Below, one piece after another: positions 37,301 to 47,246 of a stretch of DNA of 64,000 bases. The translations under genes and the position numbers were made by a program. Under the pieces are notes generated by a model. It was not told the origin of the DNA. It did no database searches and was given only the letters and a program-made list of their open reading frames with translations. Origin of the DNA: Antedon mediterranea (Eukaryota > Echinodermata > Crinoidea > Comatulida > Antedonidae); NCBI RefSeq assembly GCF_964355755.1, contig NC_092670.1, positions 16,057,201 to 16,121,200 on the forward strand, given 5' to 3'. Position 1 is the stretch's first letter. Each line of letters begins with the position of its first letter.

Positions 37301-39200
37301 TAGTAGATTATCAGTTCTTCTGGTCTAATGAATAGACAAGAACCGGTTTAAATGATAAACTGCAATAAATAATAGTTCAAACAGCTGTATTGGGCTTTTA
37401 CTTTGTGGTCCCTTAATGTACAATAATACACTGTTCATGGAGGAAACTTACTTTGTAGTGCTTTTTCATAGATCTTTCCAAAATGTATTAACTCCTTCAA
37501 CTCAGGGTATAGGCCTTCTATCAAACCCTAGAAAAACAAACAAATATCATTTAAAAAAGAAGTTTAACTAAGAAAGAACTTTGTTGAATCAATATCTCTA
37601 TGGTTGAATCAATTGGATGTTCCAACTTGATTAAGTTTTAAATTTTATTGAATATAATCAATATAATTTACCTTATTGAACACTATATTTTATGGCTATA
37701 GTGTTAGAATAGGCTATAGCAATTCAAGTATACTTTTTATTTCAGAACATTTAAAACCGAGGAACATCGTAAATTGGTGCATTCCTTATTTGTAAAATTG
37801 TTTAATTTTGATTTAATAACAACTTTTGATTTTAAATTTCACAGAAAAATGCAGAATTTAAATTCAAATTGTTGCATTATTTATTTGTAAAGTTCTTTTT
37901 TATAATAATAATCACAAATTTCAATTGCACAGACAAATGAAGAATTTCAAATTGCACAAACCATCCGCAAACACGCATATTAAACATGAATGAATTGGAA
38001 GAATATAGTAAATGATTTCGTGAATACTTTAACATTACATAGTCATTTCTTTTTTTATACATTAGTAATCTATGAGGACATCAAAATAATATTAATAGCT
38101 TCAAGTTTAAATGCAGTAAGCAATCTGTTGCAATTTAGTATTCCCAATAATTATCTGCAAAAAATACTGACAATTAGTTTCATAACAAAATGGATTGTCA
38201 AATGAGAATTAGCCGTTTGTTGTGTACTGGTATTTAAGTATTTCCTGGCATGTTCTCACAGGTAGTAGTACTGTAGTACCAATCGGACATTGCGCAGGAT
38301 ATCAGCGGTGCGCTAAAGGAACTCGATGGATTAGTATAAAGTACTGTTCTAGGGCAAGGTTAATATAGACAGTAAAGATAAGTCTATATTTTAAAATTCT
38401 AAATATATTATTTTAATTTAGTACACAAACATTTATCAAATCATGACCAGTACCTAGGTAAACAATATAGAAAACAATTATTTATTATTACACAACTTGT
38501 ATAAGAAATAATTTCATTTGCACTGGAGTTTTGGTAAAAATATGTAAGAATACAGCCTGCAGTCTGAAGCTTTTTGTATCGTCCTCAGTACATTAAGATG
38601 CGTGCATTCAAACAACAAATCCCGTACGTACGCGTTGTGACGTTTGCTCCCAAATCCTTCCCACCATGCATTGTGCAGTGATGTCTCTTGCAAAATAAAG
38701 CTATTTGCGATAAAACTTATTACTGGGTAAATGTTAACCAAGAGCCACGATCAAAATAAACAAGTCTTACTCTTTTAGGAATATATATATACGATAAGCC
38801 TTATGCATTGCCATTCACCTCCATTCATCAGTAAATATTATTAATGCAAGTAAAATCAGAAGAACCGTGTTTGGTTTAGTTTGACAGAAAAATGTATGAA
38901 AATTTTTGTCTGCGAGTTACATTGGATTCATGCAAATAAATTGCCTATGCCTAGTTGAGAACAGGATTCATACACAGTCAAATAGCAGACTCTTTTATCT
39001 CATCTGATGCTGAATGCAAAAACTCTGCCTGTATTTCCATCACACACACTTAACTGCACTGGGTCTCCTGTCTTAACTTGTGTCTCATCATCAGTTGGAA
39101 TATTTTGTAGTAGCCTAATAACATATTATTATTATCAACTTACCCGATATACATTTTCAGTCATTTTATGAATTTGATCGCTAGACATACTGGAAGTCAT
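16268..39200 (-). CDS. BAIAP2: IRSp53-like adaptor (I-BAR domain, SH3, WH2-like tail)
   Basis: IRSp53 family proteins bend plasma membrane into protrusions through the I-BAR (IMD) domain and recruit actin regulators through SH3. Exons: 39200-39144, 37527-37452, 36091-36005, 32107-32046, 31275-31159, 27573-27418, 23938-23852, 23576-23481, 21986-21885, 20462-20279, 19992-19835, 19445-19315, 19199-18974, 18294-18167, then 17538-17418 or 16367-16268. Phases agree throughout, giving 595 or 588 residues (human 552). Exons 1-8 encode the I-BAR domain (IHKMTENVYR at the N terminus; WNEERRHYCFVGDRC late). Exons 11-12 encode SH3 (VQAIYGHTAASANQLSFVE, SGWFPITFTHMV; about residues 374-430). Exon 13 has a short Gln run. 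Vertebrates have three paralogs (BAIAP2, BAIAP2L1, BAIAP2L2); this may be a co-ortholog of all three. The gene spans 23 kb with repeat-filled introns. Confidence 0.93.
16528..16696. repeat. CTCTGTCTACAC palindromic MITE, copy 4
   Basis: The ends are TAAAGCTCTGTCTACACTAT and ATAGTGTAGACAAGGCTTTA. It lies between the two alternative BAIAP2 last exons. Confidence 0.88.
17418..17538 (-). other. BAIAP2: BAIAP2 alternative last exon, proximal (15a)
   Basis: It has the same splice boundary text, AG|CAATCCATTT, and the same phase as the distal exon. It encodes SNPFGHIVLRKTVTNDRSAP and then a different tail ending SPRR before TAG. LRKTVTNDR is closer to the vertebrate BAIAP2 tail than the distal version is. 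An AATAAA lies about 110 nt downstream (17310-17305). The 147-residue plus-strand frame over this place (17295-17738) is only its antisense shadow. Confidence 0.85.
17943..18089. repeat. CTCTGTCTACAC palindromic MITE, copy 5
   Basis: The ends TAAAGCTCTGTCTACACTAT and ATAGTGTAGACAGAGCTTTA are exact inverted repeats. It sits between BAIAP2 exon 14 and alternative exon 15a. Confidence 0.9.
18723..18907. repeat. MITE with GGTTCCCACTA ends, copy 2
   Basis: The ends are TTAAGCTTGGTTCCCACTAG and CTAGTGGGAACCACGCTTAA. The interior ACGTAACGCAAGGACG is repeated inverted as CGTCCTTGCGTTGCGT. This is the best preserved copy in the window, in BAIAP2 intron 13. Confidence 0.85.
19542..19725. repeat. TIR element with TAAAGGCCAATTTACACAGA end
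   Basis: The left end reads TAAAGGCCAATTTACACAGA followed by CGAGCGGTAAGCGG. The right end has CCGCTACCGTAACGCTCGTC followed by TTTA, inverted to the inner left end. It lies in BAIAP2 intron 11. The TAAAGGCCAA start resembles the element at 51188-51368. Confidence 0.55.
20070..20208. repeat. CTCTGTCTACAC MITE, degenerate copy 6
   Basis: It has the internal signature CCATATATGGACATGATGAT and GGGCACATCACC, and a partial left end AAAGCTATCAAACTTTATG. The outer termini are eroded. Confidence 0.7.
21599..21613. repeat. (AC)n microsatellite
   Basis: About seven uninterrupted AC dinucleotides lie in BAIAP2 intron 9. Confidence 0.9.
22048..22229. repeat. 30-bp minisatellite
   Basis: About six copies of a 30-bp unit beginning ACTATGTTAGGAATAAATAA. 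Some units have GGACTAAA instead of GGAATAAA, and two have an extra T in the ATTTTTAAG stretch. Because 30 is divisible by 3, it produces a repetitive open frame on the plus strand that is not a gene. It lies in BAIAP2 intron 8. Confidence 0.93.
22606..22798. repeat. MITE with GGTTCCCACTA ends, diverged copy 3
   Basis: The left end TAAAGCGTGGTTCACTCTAG and right end CTAGTGGGAACCAAGCTTAA are diverged inverted repeats. Internal ACGCAACC and TTGCATAGG motifs are shared with copy 1. Confidence 0.65.
26872..26940. repeat. 18-bp self-complementary tandem repeat
   Basis: Units of 18 bp built on TATACAGTATACTGTATA recur with CAG positions at 26878, 26896, 26914 and 26932. Each unit is nearly a palindrome. 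It lies in BAIAP2 intron 6. Confidence 0.92.
29719..29895. repeat. MITE with TAAGGTTTATCGCAAA ends
   Basis: The left end TAAGGTTTATCGCAAA is inverted at the right end as TTTGCGATAAACCTTA. The interior includes GTACGTATGTGATTTGTTGT and CCCAAACCCTTCCATTGTG. It lies in BAIAP2 intron 5. A half copy is at 38585-38728. Confidence 0.85.
30306..30600. repeat. Tandem array of about 62-64 bp units (CCCCTATTAAGGGGAC)
   Basis: The phrase CATGTGAAACCCCTATTAAG begins at 30344, 30408 and 30471, with a variant at 30533, a period of 62-64 bp. Units contain the small palindrome CCCCTATTAAGGGG. Related text occurs at 1810-1895, 18340-18360, 33640-33850, 42070-42530, 46090-46210 and 53450-53500, so the array probably arose from a dispersed element. 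Confidence 0.85.
31603..31989. repeat. Tandem pair of CTCTGTCTACAC MITEs (copies 7 and 8)
   Basis: Two copies (31629-31794 and 31823-31989) are preceded by nearly identical flank, CATGAGACAATACATTTCT and TATGAGGCAATACATTTCT. The flank was therefore duplicated together with the element, meaning a tandem duplication of about 197 bp rather than two insertions. It lies in BAIAP2 intron 4. Confidence 0.85.
33640..33860. repeat. CCCCTATTCAGGGCAC element fragment
   Basis: It has repeated ACCCCTATTCAGGGCACA and TCCCTATTCAGGGCACAT, ending in CCCCTTAATAGGATTCTACTG. It resembles the family seen in the array at 30306-30600. No coding capacity is recognised. Confidence 0.5.
34240..34560. repeat. Foldback element with long near-perfect arms
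   Basis: GCAAACCCCACCGAACCAAC (within 34370-34440) is inverted as GTTGGTTCGGTGGGGTTTGC-like text at 34475-34550; the arms of about 70 bp meet around 34455. The outer text GTACGACCCACTGGGTATAT at 34270 is also inverted at 34442. It lies in BAIAP2 intron 3. It is structurally a MITE. Confidence 0.85.
38585..38728. repeat. Half copy of the TAAGGTTTATCGC MITE
   Basis: It shares CGTACGTACGCGTTGTG-like text, TTTGCTCCCAAATCCTTCC and the right end AGCTATTTGCGATAAAACTTA with 29719-29895. The left terminus is absent. Confidence 0.65.
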
Positions 39201-39543
39201 TTTGTTCGGTTATCTTAAAATTTAGATCAATTTAAAATGTCATTCTTATCAATAAAACCGCCTTTGTTCAAACAACAACTCCTCGGCTCTGAATAGGTTC
39301 TCGCTGTGTAAATTTTGTGTGAAAAATGAATGCACCAATCTTTTTCCTCTCTCTCTTCTCTGGTCGCGCCGCCGGCAACCAGAAGAGAAGGTCCTTGGGC
39401 CTATAGAGGGTGCTATACAGAAAACAAAAAAGGAAGGGAAACTGAAAATAAATAAATAAAGTTTTGATTGTCAGTCAGCTGATCCAACTAGAAATGAAAA
39501 ACGATTTATATTCATTGCTGTATTGTTTGTAAATTTTACAATA
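39201..39543. promoter_or_regulatory. Shared head-to-head promoter of BAIAP2 and TMEM104
   Basis: Only 343 bp separate the two divergent start codons. The interval contains the most GC-rich patch nearby (GGTCGCGCCGCCGGCAACC, about 39362-39380), typical of bidirectional promoters, and no clear TATA box. Shared control is inferred from spacing. Confidence 0.6.
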
Positions 39544-42500
39544 ATGTCTTCAGAGCTGACAGACACAGGAGAACTATATTCTCCACTGGTACATACAACC
39601 TGTCTAATAATCATTAGTACTTAGTAGTACTACTAGGCCAGGCCTAGCTAGGCTAAGTTATTAGTAATAGAAGTATAGTGTTGATGACTTGTGTAGCTAG
39701 CTAGGGTTCTCTAGCTAGTAGTAGGCTAGGCCAGGCCAATAGAGAGTGCCGTGTAAGCCAGAGGATGGTACTGTAGTGTAGTATGTAGGCCTACTAGGGT
39801 ACTAACTCTAATATTAGGGTCTAAAGTAGGCTATATGGCCATTTATAATGAAGTGACTATAACCTCGGCATGGTCAACCATTCATGTAAGAACTTTAATT
39901 TATTATTATTTATTTTTCTTGCAGCCGGTATTAGCGGGACGTATTAGCCTACGTCACTTAATTTTAAAAATGTTAAATTAAATGTACAGTATACATTACT
40001 ATTACCAGTATTTGTGTTTTTAATATATTTTCAGGTTGGTCTGGTGTACATATTTAACCTGATTGTTGGCACAGGTGCATTAGCTTTGCCAAAAGCTTTC
40101 TGGGAAGGTGGATGGGTCATCAGTCTTCTTGTGATTGTGATGCTAGCTTTCATGAGGTGCTTATGTGGTTTAATATACAGTATACTATATGCATATACAG
40201 TACATTGACTATTACAAAACTAGCATTTTTCACTAGGGGTGTATGTTGCATTCTCCCAATGTCTAAGGCATTAAGAAAACTAACTTTTTACCTCAATAGA
40301 ATGTTTTCGTTTTAGTTTTTTGACAGTTACTTTTATGGTGGAGGTTATGTCTGCTTCTAATGCTGTGTTGAGGTACAGAAGAAAAGAGAAACAAAAAGAA
40401 GTAATTTAGAAAATTATTACTTTCCAATCATCAAATTGAAACTCAGTTTGGTCTAATTCATTCATGAAATGAATTTTATTATCATAGATATTGTCTACTA
40501 CTTTCTTTGTTGGTACTGTACTGCTATCCCTGGCTTGAAACCTATACGAATGATTGCGCTTTTTTCTGTTATTGTTCTTCCTGTAAAATCTATTTAAAAT
40601 AAACAATCAATTTTTTCTGTAGCTTGAAGACTCTGAATCCAGTTCCAATGAAGAAGTTGAGAATTTAATGCGTGATAGTGACAACGAAGAAAAGCAAAGA
40701 TTATTAAAAGACCAGGCTACTGAGATTACACACTCGCATATCAATTCTGGCAGTGAGTAAAATAAAATTTTTACTTTAGTTTAGTTTGTGCATGGGATAT
40801 GAGCATGCTATCATTTCTTATTGTGGAACAGTACTGTAAATGGTTGTATTTTTATCAAATTATTTCGAATTTGAACAATACCATGTGGTCTAATGGTTGC
40901 AGATCAAGCAGAAGGTTGCGTGTTCGAATCTTAGTTGGGGTGACTTTTTCTCATTCAGATCATTTTCATTGATTAAATTTCAGTATATCACCAGCTGGTT
41001 TAGAATTTATTCTGTGCCTGTGATGACTTTTTCTGAATGCTATACTGCTATATATGCTATATATGCTATACTGCTATATATGCTATACTGCTATATATGC
41101 TATGCTATACTGCTATATATGCTATACTGCTATATATGCTATACTGCTATATATGCTATACTGCTATATATGCTATATGCTATATATGCTATACTGCTAT
41201 ATATGCTATACTGCTATAATGCTATACTGCTATATATGTTTTTTCCACTTTAGGAGTATATCGCCCTCATCACACTGATCTGTTTGAAATTACTGAACGA
41301 GTTGAGATGGGCAAAATGGTATCTCTCTTCTTTAATAAAGGTTTGTGCATCACCTTATTACATTGTTTATTTCTTGCCTAGCTTACATGGATAAATCAAC
41401 AATAGCCCTTCTCCTCGAAAAGCGAAATATAACTTTAAAAATAGGAGTTTTCATTGAACCTCCCTCGTCACAAATGGTATAATCCATGAACTATGCCTTC
41501 AAGTGAGAGCCACCTTACAAACCACCATCATCATTTCTTTTTAACACATGGAAGAGTAACACGTCTTTAAAGAGCTTGCACAGTGGTTTGCTACTGTATA
41601 TTCTTATTTATATACTATTTTTACTATAGTTTGTGGAGATATTTTTACCATAGTGAATTTACACGGGATCAGCCTTACTGAATATTACAATCTCTTTAGA
41701 TCACAAGAAGGCTTTAAAAATGTAAAAAGGGTTGCTTCAAGTTTCATCACCCTCTTTCTCCAAAATTCTGGGATTACACAGTTCTCTTGTCTTTTGTGAA
41801 AAACTAGTACATTTGTAACATGCCTACTCCTAATCACTAATGTAAGACTGAGTATGAGTAGTTTTATCATATTTGTAGGATATACATATTTATTTTATTT
41901 TCCAGTGGGTAGAGCATTGTTCTACATTTGTTTGGTTGTATACTTATATGGTGATCTTGCCATTTATGCTGTGGCCGTGCCAAAATCACTTATGAATGTG
42001 ACATGGTAAGATTATGATTTTATGTTTATTCTTATGTTGAACATTCCTCAATCTCTCCACACGGTGGACCCTATTTTGCTATCTATAAATAGAGGTCACC
42101 TTCGGGATCCAACAAAGTGTCCCTTTAATAACAGTGTCTGCTTAATAACAGTGTCCCTTTAATAACAGTGTCCCTTTAATAACAGTGTCCCTTTAATAAC
42201 AGTGTCTGCTTAATAACAGTGTCCGCTTAATAACAGTGTCCCTTTAATAACAGTGTCCCTTTAATAACAGTGTCCCTTTAATAACAGTGTCTGCTTAATA
42301 ACAGTGTCCGCTTAATAACAGTGTCCCTTTAATAACAGTGTCCCTTTAATAACAGTGTCCCTTTAATAACAGTGTCTGCTTAATAACAGTGTCCGCTTAA
42401 TAACAGTGTCCCTTTAATAACAGTGTCCCCCCTAGGGATTGGCTGTAGTGTATATTTCCCTTGTTTCACAAGGTGTCCCCTGATCAGGGTTATCCCAAAA

Positions 42501-43749
42501 GGGGAGGTTCCTATACACTGTAGTTTTTAATAGAACGTCAATTTTTTGAAAATCTGTACTTATAATTTGTTTCCATAGTAATATTGAAGGTGATGATGTA
42601 TCAAAGTCTTGTTGGAAAGGAAAATCTATTAATAAGATGAATGTATATAGAATATATTTGGTACGTATTCATATAAAGAGTGTAAATAAAAATGCCACAT
42701 AGATTACATAACTTTTGTGATGTACAGTACTAAAAATCTTGTAACTTTCTTTTCCAGACACTTTTTGCATTACTTCTTGGTCCGTTTGTTTTCTTTAACG
42801 TACAGAAAACAAAATATTTACAATACTTTACGACTGTTATGCGCTGGCTAGGTAAGCATTTTATTTACAACTTGTCTATAAGATTAGAAACAAAGCTTTG
42901 CCATTTAAAATCATGTCTCACAAATCCTTTTAAATTTTATTCAAGTTCACAACTTTTACAGATCATTCAACTCATTTATGTTTTTCTTTTAAACCGTGAC
43001 CTCTAGCATTTGGTACAATGATCATCGCAGCATTAGTTGCCATAGCAAATGGAAAAGGAGAAGGAAAACCAAGTAAATTCAGTAACATTACAAACGTGGC
43101 CAATTTGTTTGGAGTGTCAATCTACTCATTTATGTGTCATCATTCTCTACCGTCTCTCGTCTCGCCGATACGCAACAAGAATAAACTCACAAAGCTCTTT
43201 GCGTTCGACTATCTCTTAATTCTGGCATTCTACGTATTTCTGTGTATGTCTGCTATATTCTGCTTCGCAAACATTGAAGACTTATACACACTTAACTTCT
43301 CAGACAGCACAGTAATGCCAATCAAATTTTTCCAATACTTTTTAGGTTTATTTCCAGTTTTTACGCTTAGTGCGAGTTTTCCAATAATAGCTATAACACT
43401 TCGTAATAATTTAAAAACACTTTTCTCAGGCTACGGGCAAACGCGGCTGGGTAGATTTATATTCCCGATACTTACGGTTCTTCCTCCCGTTGCTGTAGCC
43501 TATGGAACGATTGATGTTGAGTTTCTTGTGAGTTTTACAGGATCTTACGCTGGTGCCACCATTCAATACGTTTTCCCATCACTGCTCGTGTATTATTGTC
43601 GTAAAAAGACGAAACGTTATCTAGGCGATCAAAAATATCATCAACATACGTCACCGTTTAAGAACTTTCTCTGGATTGTGTTTGTCAACATATGGTGTAT
43701 TGTTTGCATTGCATTGGTAACATATTACCATATTACCAGGAAACATTAA
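39544..43749 (+). CDS. TMEM104: TMEM104 family multi-pass membrane protein
   Basis: TMEM104 is a conserved multi-pass protein related to the amino-acid/auxin permease type of transporters; its substrate is not known to me. Exons: 39544-39588, 40035-40156, 40316-40400, 40623-40752, 41254-41340, 41906-42005, 42579-42660, 42758-42851 and 43007-43749. They sum to exactly 1488 nt, encoding 495 residues (human 496). Family motifs are in order: VGLVYIFNLIVGTGALALPK (helix 1), an acidic cytoplasmic loop in exon 4, FEITERVEMGKM, VVYLYGDLAIYA, LLLGPFVFFNVQKTKYLQ, YSFMCHHSLPSL and GLFPVFTLSASFPIIA. About ten membrane segments are visible. The large last exon encodes half the protein. An AATAAA lies at 44279. 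Intron 4 and intron 6 contain 17-bp minisatellites. Confidence 0.96.
39630..39800. repeat. CTAG/AGGCC-rich low-complexity patch
   Basis: It has dense short palindromic words (CTAGGCCAGGCC, GCTAGCTAGG, AGTAGTAGGCTAGGCC) in TMEM104 intron 1. A similar but longer patch is at 46735-47125. Confidence 0.7.
40882..40948 (+). repeat. tRNA-like fragment, probably SINE-derived
   Basis: ATGTGGTCTAATGGTTGC resembles an A box and GTGTTCGAATCTTAG a B box, with tRNA-like spacing. Acceptor and anticodon stems do not pair well, so a functional tRNA is unlikely. It lies in TMEM104 intron 4. Confidence 0.35.
41036..41238. repeat. 17-bp minisatellite (TGCTATACTGCTATATA)
   Basis: About a dozen units of a 17-bp motif, with some units shortened, end 15 bp before the acceptor of TMEM104 exon 5 (41254). 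Because 17 is not a multiple of 3 and the unit lacks stops, it makes overlapping open frames in all three plus frames. Confidence 0.93.
42112..42434. repeat. 17-bp minisatellite with 85-bp higher-order repeat
   Basis: About 19 units of AGTGTCCCTTTAATAAC occur in three variants: L (CCCTT), T (CTGCT) and C (CCGCT). After the first two units the order is L L L T C repeated three times, then L, so a five-unit (85 bp) block was amplified. It lies in TMEM104 intron 6, inside sequence related to the CCCCTATTAAGGGGAC family. Confidence 0.95.
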
Positions 43750-44542
43750 CAAGTAAATGTATTGGCCTGCAGTACAAAATACACTACTTATTATGCATAA
43801 TTGATAAAGAAATTCTGTAAAATTTTAATAAGCTTTTTTTAATTACAAACAAGCAGGGAAAAGTGGAATTACATTATTATTATTATTGTAATTTCACTCT
43901 TCCCTTCAAACGAGTAATGTGTAGTAAAGCTCTGTCTACACTATCAAACTTTATGTGACAAAAAAATGTGATGTGCCCATAATGGACATGATGATGACAT
44001 ACACCACTTTTTGTCAAACTGGTTTGATAGTGTAGACAGATGTTAAGGTATTGCTTATGAAAACATCAATGCAAATGTTTAATTTGGTAGATATAGCTGT
44101 ATTTGTACTAACTGTACAACACATAATATTTTCATTCTTTAATTCAAGAGCAAATTGCAAAGTTTTAAATTTGATAATATTTTAAGTACATGTTTGTTCA
44201 TGACAATATTAATGAACTCAGATATTATTACAGTGAGGCATTATATGAATTCCTATTTGTGTTATTTTAAAAAGTTATAATAAATTTTTGTCATACGGTT
44301 TACAAATTACTTTTGTTTAAATAATGTATGAGTTGTGGCAATGAGGATGCAGGTTCAAGATAATATTTATAAAATCAATATAATGTTGAAAGTTTGCATA
44401 AAAAAACACTAAAAGTAGCACAAATAGTCACTATAAATCATATTTAATGTACAGTATTTACAGTATGTATAAAACCATTTTAAATTTCAATAATCACATT
44501 AATATATACAATTCTCAGTGATAAGTAATTCAACAATGACTT
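43750..44542. other. Convergent 3' region between TMEM104 and IQCK
   Basis: No coding exon is seen. It contains a CTCTGTCTACAC MITE (43925-44045), an AATAAA for TMEM104 (44279-44284) and an ATTAAA on the minus strand for IQCK (44448-44443). Confidence 0.7.
43925..44045. repeat. CTCTGTCTACAC palindromic MITE, copy 9
   Basis: The ends are TAAAGCTCTGTCTACACTAT and ATAGTGTAGACAGATGTTA. It is internally shortened compared with other copies. It lies in the probable TMEM104 3' untranslated region. Confidence 0.85.
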
Positions 44543-47246
44543 TCAACTTTTATCGGACGATTCACTTCTTGGTGTTGTCGTGCTTTTCTGTAGCGGTTTC
44601 TGGGGTGGTGAACTATGAACTCTGCCATGCCGTAACAGGAACTCGCTGCCACGTCGATTCCTTTCATCATCTGGTACAGGAGTTTCGTGAACTCGCCAGA
44701 AATTCTCCACCTTTCTGCGGATATCTTCATTCTCCTCGCGAAGTTCTTTCTGCCAAATACGAAGTTCCTGAACTTCCTCTTGTCTTCGTACCTACAAAAA
44801 TAATTTAAAATTACAAATTATTAATATCAATGAAATTTTTTAATGAATCATACCATGAAACCATCATACTCTATTCTGAGCTACACTCACCAGATATCCT
44901 CTCCAGAATGACTGGATTACTATTGCAGCTTCTTCTTCTGTCCAGATCAACGACAATGGTAGAGCCGGTCTTGGACTGAAAGACAAAGAATATCAATAAT
45001 TATTATTAATAACAACGTTCAACAGTCTTTAGTGCGCATGTGTGGATAATTGAAAATTGTGATAATGATGCAGTTTAAGCTGTCTACACTATCAAACTAT
45101 TTTAACAAAAAAAGTGTAATATGCCCAAATATGGTAGTGATACACCCAAATATGACATCCATATATGGGCACATCACATTTTATTGTCACAAAGTTTGAT
45201 AGTGTAGACATAGCTTTAGCTTATTATTGTTAATATATGCTACCATAATATGTTTTCAAAATCAGTATTGTAATTTTTAAAACTGTAAAAACATTTTTAT
45301 AAACCCACCATTCTTCTAATATTTTCTGAACAAATGGAATATCATGTAGCTGATCATTCTCTCGTCCACATTTGTACGGATTGTGTCTAGAAATAAAAAC
45401 AACTGAATTGTCAACATAAACTTTAATGAATAAGAAACAAAGTTCAAACAGCACCCTCCAGGCTACAATATATGAGTTATAATAATAAGCATGTTTGGTT
45501 TTGTAAATATGGAATAGATAAAATATTAAATAAGACAAATTAGTTAAAGCACAACACTTACTTCCAAAGGTATTCTGTCAAGAAGTCACAGCCATTAAAT
45601 CTAAATCTTTTGCGCTAAAAAAAAGATGAACAAAAACTCATAATACTTTTTAGGATATATAATGCTTATTTATCTGCTGACCTAGTGTGTACCACCTGAG
45701 CCAAGGAGCCGTGGTGTAACATAGAGCCAACCTCCCCCCGCCCCCAATAGGCTCCGGGGCCCCCTGGGTTTAGCCAGTGAGCCATTGCCAAGGAGACAAT
45801 ACTATTAGTTGATACTTGCAAGATAGCATAACAGGATAGGATTTAAACATCTAAGCTACTGTATCATTAACAAAACAACAAACTACTATTAAATTACACA
45901 TGGACCGCATAATTATTTTTTATTAAAATATACTGTACCTCAAAACATCTTTCGTTTTTAGCTTCCATAAGCATTTCCAACATTGCTTGAAGCAACACAG
46001 GAAAAATGTAACTTTCTAAATATTCCCTTGGGCTACCTGAAAACAAATCAATATCAAATAATCAAAATTGTATTCAGTATTCATAAATTACAGTCAAACC
46101 CCTATTAAGGGGACACCTTTGAGACCCAACATAATGTCCCTTTAATAGTGAGTGTCCCCTGAAGAGAGAGGTAGGCCTTATGAAAGTTGCCCCTTAAGAA
46201 GGGTGTGCCATGAGGACAGAGTAGTACTGACTTTTGTCTTCTGCGAACATTTTAATAAAGTATTATGAATTCTAAATTTGTTGATGGAGAAAATATGTAC
46301 AACAAATATCTTACATGTTTCTTTTGGAGGTAGTGACGGGGGTAGTGGTGAGGGTGTTTTGGGAGGTTTCTCCAGCTGTGTGTGGCCTACAAATGCTGGA
46401 TGTGACTTAGCGGGATCAAATTCCGTCATGACTTCTGAATCAACTGGAACTGGTTCAGCCATGTGGCCGAACATGACTGGTGTGTGACATGATGGGTCAA
46501 AGTCAATTATCTCTGTAGCAACAGACTCTGTGTCATCATCATTATTGGTGTTAAACGGTGGACGCATTGCTGCAAACTCTGAAAAAATATAAACAACAAA
46601 AATGTGGTTGGATGAATGAATATTAGCAATTAGAATCTATTATTATAATTATAATCTAATTTTAACAGTTTTATGATTGTTCTGAAACCAAACCACACCT
46701 GGGCCACATAAGGATGGCTCTATTATTAGGCCTATATTAAACCAGGGAGTTCCTAGGCTAGGCCTTTCTTCGATATAGGCCCTTTAGGCAGAATACAATA
46801 CTATAGTTCTCAATCGCACCTCTCTCTGAAGCAGTGTGCTAGGTAGGAAGGAGGCTGCTTACCTAACCTGGACTAGCCTACGCCTAGCTAGAGGGCCTAG
46901 CTAGTAGTAGTCCGTAGGCCTTCCATCCTCCTAGCCTAGCTAGATACTACTACTAGGCTACTACTAGCTATGCCTAGCCTAGGCCTAGGATATGCTAGGC
47001 TAGGTCTAGGCTAGGCTAGTAGGTCCCGGCTAGTACAGGTAGGCTAGGCCCTATAAGAATTACCCCCTATAATAGAGTAGGCCTAGCCTAACCTACCTAA
47101 GGCTAGGCTAGGCCTAGAGTGCCAGGCCTAGTTTTAAGAAAGTAGCAAGCAATAACGCTATATTTTGATAACATGTATTACTTACCCTTACATATTACAT
47201 CCCATAAATTTGGTTCTTGTCTTTTTCCAATAACTGCAGACATCAT
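44543..47246 (-). CDS. IQCK: IQ domain-containing protein K
   Basis: IQCK is a small protein with a RIIa-like region and one calmodulin-binding IQ motif; its biochemical role is poorly known. Exons: 47246-47186, 46578-46315, 46036-45939, 45614-45562, 45386-45309, 44975-44891 and 44791-44543, with consistent phases, 295 residues (human 287). Conserved blocks: SPREYLESYIFPVLLQAM (exon 3), FNGCDFLTEYLW (exon 4), HDIPFVQKILEE (exon 5), LPLSLIWTEEEAAIVIQSFW (exon 6) and VQELRIWQKELREENED (exon 7). The IQ motif IQSFWRGYLVRR spans exons 6-7. Exon 2 is Pro/Asp-rich and less conserved. Two ATG codons are adjacent at the start; either could be used. It is convergent with TMEM104 and divergent from the CIDE-N gene. 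Confidence 0.93.
45075..45218. repeat. CTCTGTCTACAC palindromic MITE, copy 10
   Basis: The ends are TTAAGCTGTCTACACTATCA and GATAGTGTAGACATAGCTTT. It lies in IQCK intron 5. Confidence 0.85.
45700..45790. repeat. Fragment of the CAGTGGCGTAAC MITE family
   Basis: GAGCCGTGGTGTAACATAGAG, CCCCTGGGTTTAGCCAGTGAG resemble inverted interior pieces of 59272-59460. The termini are diverged. Confidence 0.45.
46735..47125. repeat. CTAGGCCTAG-rich low-complexity region
   Basis: Overlapping CTAG, AGGCCT and TAGGCTAGG words dominate about 390 bp in IQCK intron 1, close to the gene's 5' end. There is no fixed period. Confidence 0.8.

Noticed and set aside
40882-40948. tRNA gene
   Set aside because: A- and B-box-like motifs are present, but acceptor and anticodon stems do not pair acceptably.
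40897-41278. Overlapping 60-118 residue frames rich in Tyr, Cys and Ile
   Set aside because: They are translations of the 17-bp minisatellite in three frames, located in a TMEM104 intron.
44530-44730. Minus-strand frame ending in PIKVESHC as the IQCK C terminus
   Set aside because: Following the phase from IQCK exon 6 selects a different frame, ending SSDKS at 44543, which also keeps the conserved VQELRIWQKELRE block.
46278-46487. Plus-strand Gly/Ser-rich frame
   Set aside because: It is antisense to the Pro/Asp-rich IQCK exon 2.
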